This document shows positions 59,814 to 64,000 of a stretch of DNA of 64,000 nucleotides, one piece after another. The position numbers were made by a program, and so were the translations under genes. The stretch covers positions 1 to 64,000 of the forward strand of contig DATGZN010000015.1 in the NCBI GenBank assembly GCA_035297145.1, in the 5' to 3' direction. The notes under the pieces were generated by a model. It did not search any database. It was not told the origin of the DNA and saw only the letters and a list, made by a program, of their open reading frames with translations. The stretch's first letter is position 1, and each line of letters opens with the position of its first letter. Origin of the DNA: QHXW01 sp035297145 (GTDB taxonomy: Bacteria; Acidobacteriota; Terriglobia; Bryobacterales; Bryobacteraceae).

Positions 59814-61052
59814 TCACGCCTTGACGTTGTAGCACGCCAGCCAACCCTGGTTCCGGACGCAGAGCTGGCCGCCGCAGACGACCGGATGCGCCCAGCTCGG
59901 CCAGCCTTGGTCGGGGATGGAGAAACGGCCCTTCTCACGGTAGCCGCCGGGCACTGCATCCGCTAAGCCGGCGACATTGTTTTCACTCAGCAGGTACAGA
60001 TTGCCATCAGCTTCCATGAGGCAGCCTTTGCCGACGCTGCGATCCTTCCAAGCTACGCGGCCCGTGTTGAATTCCAGACAGGTGAGGATACTGTTGGAAT
60101 ATCCATAGAGAAATCCATTCGAGAAGATGACGCCGCCGTGATGATTCTGCAAGTCGCGGCTGAAATAGACTTCGTCGGCTTTCACAATTCCGTTTTGCAC
60201 AGTCAGGCCGAGCAACGCGCATCCGGTATCGTAGGCTGAGGAATAAAAAACCTTGTTGTCGTGAAACACAGGTGTGGCGATGTTGGCGGTGCGATTGGCG
60301 ACGCGCGTGTATCGCCACATCAGCTTGCCGTCGGCGGCGCGCACGCCTACGCCAGCCTGCGCCGTCAACGCCATAATCGTCCGCACACCCTGAACGTCGG
60401 CAACGATGCAGGAGGAGTACGCGGCGTGGTCGCTGAGCTCCTGGCTGGTCCAGATGGTTTTCCCCGACGCCTTGTCCAGGGCTACTATCGTGGCGCCTGA
60501 TCCTCCTGGTGTCACAATTACTTGGTCGCCATTAATCAAGGGCGATTCGCTCAGCAGCCAATTGGGATTCTGCCCCTTGAAATCCTGCAGGATATTTCGC
60601 CGCCAGACCTTCGAACCATCCTGAGCGTGCAGACAGGCCAACTCGCCGTTTTCGGCTAGCACATATAAGCGGTCGCCATCGAGCGTGGGGGTGCCTCGCG
60701 GACCGCTGCCGCGATCCTGCTCCATGCGAGCGGCCAGCGCATTGGCCCAGACGGTCTTCCCGTCGCTGCGCCGCAGGCAGAATACGGTGCTCTGGCGCTC
60801 TTGCACTCCCTGCACGTAGATGCGATCACCGCGAATGGCGAGCGAACCGTATCCCTCGCCAAGGCCGGAAATGGACCATACCGAAGGTGGGCCGCTCGAT
60901 GGCCAAGATTGCGCGAGACCGGTTTCGCTCGAAACCCCCGTGCGTTGCGGGCCGCGCCATTGGGGCCACTCGGGGACGCCCGTCCCCGCGGCCATAAGGC
61001 CTCGCACGAAAACGGGCGCAGCGGCGAGCGATAAGAAATCCCTACGATTCAT
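59814..61052 (-). CDS. exported PQQ-type beta-propeller protein with Tat-like signal
   Basis: I chose ATG 61052, which has AGGAGG eight bases before it, over the open frame from 61130. The 412-residue product begins MNRRDFLSLAAAPVFVRGLM, a twin-arginine signal. It then shows the PQQ_2 propeller repeats: PQWRGPQRTGVSSE, GDRIYVQGVQE, GDRLYVLAENGELACLHAQD, FNTGRVAWKD and GNLYLLSEN. Such proteins in Acidobacteriota and Planctomycetota are secreted propellers without a proven enzyme activity. No neighbours on its strand. Confidence 0.92.
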   Translation of the reverse strand: MNRRDFLSLAAAPVFVRGLMAAGTGVPEWPQWRGPQRTGVSSETGLAQSWPSSGPPSVWSISGLGEGYGSLAIRGDRIYVQGVQERQSTVFCLRRSDGKTVWANALAARMEQDRGSGPRGTPTLDGDRLYVLAENGELACLHAQDGSKVWRRNILQDFKGQNPNWLLSESPLINGDQVIVTPGGSGATIVALDKASGKTIWTSQELSDHAAYSSCIVADVQGVRTIMALTAQAGVGVRAADGKLMWRYTRVANRTANIATPVFHDNKVFYSSAYDTGCALLGLTVQNGIVKADEVYFSRDLQNHHGGVIFSNGFLYGYSNSILTCLEFNTGRVAWKDRSVGKGCLMEADGNLYLLSENNVAGLADAVPGGYREKGRFSIPDQGWPSWAHPVVCGGQLCVRNQGWLACYNVKA

Positions 61053-61157
61053 GGCGACAGAGCCTCCTGAGCAAGTTGGTGTACATCGCTTATTATGTCC
61101 CGGTTTGGATCGGCTGGTGTGAAGCATCATCCGCGATGGACTTTACTAGCTTATAAG

Positions 61158-61173
61158 TACTAATTTATTAGTA
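61158..61173. promoter_or_regulatory. BlaI-type operator at the start of the lipoprotein-like gene
   Basis: TACTAATTTATTAGTA is a 16-base palindrome whose last base is the A of ATG 61173. It has the TACTAA arms of the copy before blaI. BlaI/MecI operators are of this type (TACTA...TAGTA). A TGGACT at 61137-61142 could be the -35 of a promoter it blocks. Confidence 0.72.
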
Positions 61174-62288
61174 TGAAGGCGGCGATGCTAGTTGTCCTCA
61201 TTCTCGTCTGCGGAGCATGCGCCGCTCGACGGCCCGCATCGTACCGCCTGGTAGTGCGAGATACGGGTGCAGTCCTCATTCCTCCTGGCGTTGCCACACC
61301 CCACGTGACGAAACGGACATTTACATTTCGCGTTGCTGCACAGCGAGTACCTTGCGCGTCTGTCACCGGCGTGATTGATGTGCGGGAACACAAGAAAGGC
61401 ATCGTCGTGACCGTCACGCGCGACGCCGTGGCGAAGCAGCCGGCCGGATGGCTCAGCGCCTGGACCGCCGAGCTGGAAACGCAAGGCTGCCTGGCCCCAG
61501 GCGACGGAATGAAACTCGCAGAGCGCGTCGCCGAATTGCTGCCGCTCGAGCTGAACGCGGCGTTCCGGCTGCTGCATGGAAGCGAAATCGATATCGGTCC
61601 GCAAACCAGACTGGAGGTAGTCAGCCCGGTACTTCGCGAAGGGACGCCTCCGGGGGCTGCTGCATTGGAGCCGGTCGAGAAAACAGGGGACGGACATGCC
61701 TTGACGGTTACAGTGCGGGCCTCGGCCAATCTCATCGGTTTCGAAACCGCCTGGTACGGGATCCGGCCCCATGCCAATCACGCGGGGTTCTCCATCGTGC
61801 CGCTCCGCACCGAACGCAACATACAAGGCAAAATCGAGCCACTGCCCGGGCCGGCAACGAATGCGTTCGCGTTTCCTGCCGATGCCGCGTTCTACCGCCT
61901 GTTCTACAAAGCCGGCCCGACCGAGTTCACGGCCCTCGCGGTGGCGGCCCGTACGCAAGCGGAGTTGGAGAAGCGGACCAAAATACTGGAGGCTGGCACG
62001 GCATCATGCAAAAAGCTGCATGACGACTTGTGCATCGCCATTCCCAAGGGAGTGGGCGTGAATGCCTATGTTGCTGTGAGCGTAAATGGAAACGAAGTGG
62101 TCGTGCCCTGGCCGGCGACAGTTCGGTCGGCAATTCAGAAGGACGGCGAAGATGTGCGGGAGGTTGTGCCTCGGCTGGTGGTTCGCAAGGACTACGGCGG
62201 ACGGCTGGTACCGGTTGAGTTCGATCGCAGCCGGCCCGCTATTCTCGGCATGATTTTGACGGGCGGCGAGAGTATCGCCTGGAAGTAG
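61173..62288 (+). CDS. unrecognised exported protein of the BlaI regulon
   Basis: The 371-residue product has an export signal ending in a possible lipobox-like CGAC (MKAAMLVVLILVCGAC) and a repetitive beta-type body with RTFTFRVAAQ, IVVTVTRDAV and FYRLFYKAGPTEFTAL. I do not recognise the family. The operator at its start codon indicates BlaI control. It ends 56 bases before the blaI gene and is on the same strand. No enzyme motif can be seen. Confidence 0.72.
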   Translation: MKAAMLVVLILVCGACAARRPASYRLVVRDTGAVLIPPGVATPHVTKRTFTFRVAAQRVPCASVTGVIDVREHKKGIVVTVTRDAVAKQPAGWLSAWTAELETQGCLAPGDGMKLAERVAELLPLELNAAFRLLHGSEIDIGPQTRLEVVSPVLREGTPPGAAALEPVEKTGDGHALTVTVRASANLIGFETAWYGIRPHANHAGFSIVPLRTERNIQGKIEPLPGPATNAFAFPADAAFYRLFYKAGPTEFTALAVAARTQAELEKRTKILEAGTASCKKLHDDLCIAIPKGVGVNAYVAVSVNGNEVVVPWPATVRSAIQKDGEDVREVVPRLVVRKDYGGRLVPVEFDRSRPAILGMILTGGESIAWK

Positions 62289-62309
62289 CGGAAAGGATCT
62301 CGGGCCCTC

Positions 62310-62338
62310 TTGACTTACTAAATAATTAGTATTATTAA
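62310..62338 (+). promoter_or_regulatory. blaI promoter with operator in the spacer
   Basis: TTGACT (62310-62315) and TATTAA (62333-62338) have a 17-base spacer. The sequence TACTAAATAATTAGTA (62316-62331) with perfect six-base arms fills that spacer almost fully. Transcription would start at or next to ATG 62345, so the mRNA is probably leaderless. Its match to the operator at 61158 suggests one repressor for both. Confidence 0.8.
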
Positions 62339-62344
62339 AATAGT

Positions 62345-62719
62345 ATGAGGCACCCGAGCACGACCTTGACCGGCGCTGAACTGGAGATCATGCACGTGGT
62401 TTGGGGCATGGAGCAGGCCACGGTTCGGGACGTCTACGAAACACTGCGCGAGCGCCGCAAAGTCGCTTACACCAGCGTCATGACGGTATTGAAGATCCTG
62501 GAGCAGAAGGGCCATCTCAAGAAGAAGCAGGAGAACCGCGCTTATGTATACCGGCCGGCGCGGCCGCGCGCGCAGGTTGTGCAGAGCATGGTGCGCGATT
62601 TTGTGGACCGCGTCTTCCAGGGCGCGGCGAAACCACTGCTGGTGCACCTGGTCGAAGACGCGCGCTTATCACCGCAGGATGTGGCCGAGATCCGGCGCCT
62701 GCTGAGGAAAGCCCAATGA
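62345..62719 (+). CDS. BlaI/MecI-family transcriptional repressor
   Basis: The 124-residue winged-helix protein shows family motifs: LTGAELEIMHVVWGMEQATV, VYETLRERRKVAYTSVMTVL, LEQKGHLKKKQENRAYVYRP and a dimerising C-terminal helix part with LSPQDVAEIRRLLRKA. It represses by binding TACTA...TAGTA operators, and two copies are present here. ATG 62345 directly follows the promoter, with no leader. Its stop overlaps the start of the M56 gene (ATGA). Confidence 0.95.
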   Translation: MRHPSTTLTGAELEIMHVVWGMEQATVRDVYETLRERRKVAYTSVMTVLKILEQKGHLKKKQENRAYVYRPARPRAQVVQSMVRDFVDRVFQGAAKPLLVHLVEDARLSPQDVAEIRRLLRKAQ

Positions 62720-64000
62720 CCTCCGATTTGTGGTTCGCAAATCTGGTGGCCTGGTGGCTGCAAGCCGGCGTCATGGCGGCTGTGACTGCCCTGTTATTGC
62801 GCGCGATACCAGTACGCTCGCCGCGGGCCGTGATGGCCTACCTGCAGGCGCTGTTAGTTGTTTGCCTGTTGCTCCCCGTTCTCGAACCGTGGCGATCGGC
62901 TTCCGTCACGTCGCGGATTTCCGCGGGTGTGGCGTCGACCTTGCATGTGTCCACACTAGGTGCTGTTCCCGTGTCCATCTCACGCGTGATGCTGGTGCTG
63001 CTCGCCGCGGGAGTTGCTGTCCGCCTGATCTGGCTGGCCATGGGTTGCTGGAAGCTGCGCCGGTACCGGTTTGAAGCATGGTCAGTGGGCGAGGAGATCG
63101 CGCCTTTGCAAAAGAAACTCGGCGTTCGCGCAGAAGTGGGAGTCTCTTCCGAAATCTTGGTACCCGTGACATTCGGATTTCGGCGGCCCACGGTTCTGCT
63201 GCCAGCACGTTGGTGCGATCTTGATTCTGCGAGCCGTACCGCCATCGTGTGTCACGAACTTCTGCACGTCCGCGGCAACGATTGGGCATTCCATTTGGCC
63301 GAAGAAATCATCCGCGCGATGGTCTGGTTCCATCCCGCGATTTGGTGGTTGATCGTGGAGATCCGCCTGGCGCGCGAGCAGGTGGTGGATCGCCAGGTTG
63401 TCGGCCTCACAGGCGCTCCCAAATCTTATGCCGAGGTTTTGCTAGCCTTCGCCGGCATCGATTCTGCTGTCACGGCACCCGCGTTTGCGCACAAGCGACA
63501 TCTGGCGCGACGCATCAAATACGTCCTTGAGGAGGTTACGATGACGAAGTCCCGCTTATTGGTTTCATTCGCGAGCATCACGCTGTGCCTGATGGCGGCC
63601 GGCGCGGTCGCGGTTTGGTCTTTTCCCCTGGAGTCGGTGCAATCCAATCTGATCGTGCAAGACGATTCGGCTCCCACCACTGGAATAGTCGGCGGCGTCA
63701 TCGGTGGCGTTCCGGGCGGCGTATCAGGTGGTGTGATCGGCGGTGTTGTGGGTGGCGTTCCGGGCGTCCGCACCGTTGCCGCCAAGCCGCAGAGTCCGGG
63801 AATCTACAAAGTCGGGAACGGTGTATCCGCGCCCAAGGTAGTGCATAAGGTCGATCCGGAATATACCAAGGAAGCGCGAGACGCGAAAATTGAGGGCACC
63901 GTCGTGCTGCAAACTGAGATCCACACTGACGGCCGCGCCCACAACATAAGCGTCGTGAGGTCACTCGACCCGGGTCTGGATCACAATGCCATCGACGCGA
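62716..64000 (+). CDS. BlaR1-like M56 metallopeptidase fused to a TonB domain (partial, runs off the window)
   Basis: From ATG 62716 (overlapping the blaI stop) the frame is open to the edge, 428 residues. About four membrane segments surround an M56 domain with HELLH (His180, Glu181, His184). A further membrane segment (RLLVSFASITLCLMAAGAVAVW), then a Gly-Val-rich linker (GGVIGGVPGGVSGGVIGG and on, about residues 316-352) and a TonB C-terminal domain (about 368 to the edge: DPEYTKEARDAKIEGTVVLQ). BlaR1-type proteins cleave BlaI upon sensing a signal; the TonB part in place of a beta-lactam-binding domain suggests another input or an energy-coupling role. The gene's end is missing. Confidence 0.92.
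   Translation, partial: MTSDLWFANLVAWWLQAGVMAAVTALLLRAIPVRSPRAVMAYLQALLVVCLLLPVLEPWRSASVTSRISAGVASTLHVSTLGAVPVSISRVMLVLLAAGVAVRLIWLAMGCWKLRRYRFEAWSVGEEIAPLQKKLGVRAEVGVSSEILVPVTFGFRRPTVLLPARWCDLDSASRTAIVCHELLHVRGNDWAFHLAEEIIRAMVWFHPAIWWLIVEIRLAREQVVDRQVVGLTGAPKSYAEVLLAFAGIDSAVTAPAFAHKRHLARRIKYVLEEVTMTKSRLLVSFASITLCLMAAGAVAVWSFPLESVQSNLIVQDDSAPTTGIVGGVIGGVPGGVSGGVIGGVVGGVPGVRTVAAKPQSPGIYKVGNGVSAPKVVHKVDPEYTKEARDAKIEGTVVLQTEIHTDGRAHNISVVRSLDPGLDHNAIDA

Overview
The window (64 kb, GC-rich) looks like a chromosomal piece of an Acidobacteriota bacterium of the Bryobacterales/Solibacter type. The reasons are an oversized TonB-dependent receptor with an N-terminal carboxypeptidase-regulatory-like domain, three secreted VWFA-domain proteins, many secreted TPR proteins, BlaI/BlaR1-type pairs and TonB C-terminal-domain proteins. 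KdsA and KdsB show a Gram-negative outer membrane with LPS. I see no phage, plasmid, rRNA, CRISPR or intact IS.

Layout. 0-5.7 kb: tRNA-Gln(CUG) with a terminator, small unrecognised proteins, a secreted protein and a divergent VWFA protein. 5.7-15.2 kb (mostly minus strand): a sugar-scavenging block with two TPR proteins, a GH27 alpha-galactosidase, a TonB receptor with a perfect LacI-type operator, and a reading frame that joins a truncated bacterial Hen1 N-terminal domain to a LacI regulator. 15.2-17.4 kb: two VWFA proteins plus a 65-residue partner. 17.4-20.7 kb: kdsB-pyrG-kdsA, the CMP-KDO supply operon. 20.8-24 kb: a type IV pilin-like protein, Sua5/TsaC, prfB with its programmed frameshift, and a phosphoesterase.

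23.9-31.9 kb holds what I consider the most interesting locus: a c-di-GMP/sigma-54 module. It contains a sigma-54 activator without a sensor domain, a PilZ-DnaJ-winged-helix fusion, a PilZ protein, a CpaE-like ATPase, a NarL-type regulator and a membrane HD-GYP-GAF-GGDEF protein. Two divergent -24/-12 promoters flank three GACA-N3-TGTC inverted repeats. A fourth, perfect copy precedes a third -24/-12 sequence in front of the HD-GYP-GGDEF gene.

31.9-36 kb is a tightly overlapped oligopeptide ABC importer operon with one ATPase. 36-41.4 kb has a ThuA-like protein, a TonB/TPR protein and a GntR-ABC-permease operon with its own operator. 41.4-45 kb encodes a 1192-residue CHAT protease-STAND ATPase-TPR protein with nearly identical 120-bp repeats, built like an NLR-type sensor. 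45-54.3 kb has a three-gene membrane/SDR operon, small secreted proteins, a DinB protein and a large Lhr helicase. 54.4-61 kb has an unrecognised membrane protein, a 91-bp hairpin element, a ceramidase-like enzyme, a Uma2 protein, an M1 peptidase and a PQQ-propeller protein. 61.1-64 kb is a BlaI regulon: two BlaI-type operators, blaI, and a BlaR1-like M56 protein fused to a TonB domain that runs off the window.

All names are from reading the translated sequences; no database search was run.
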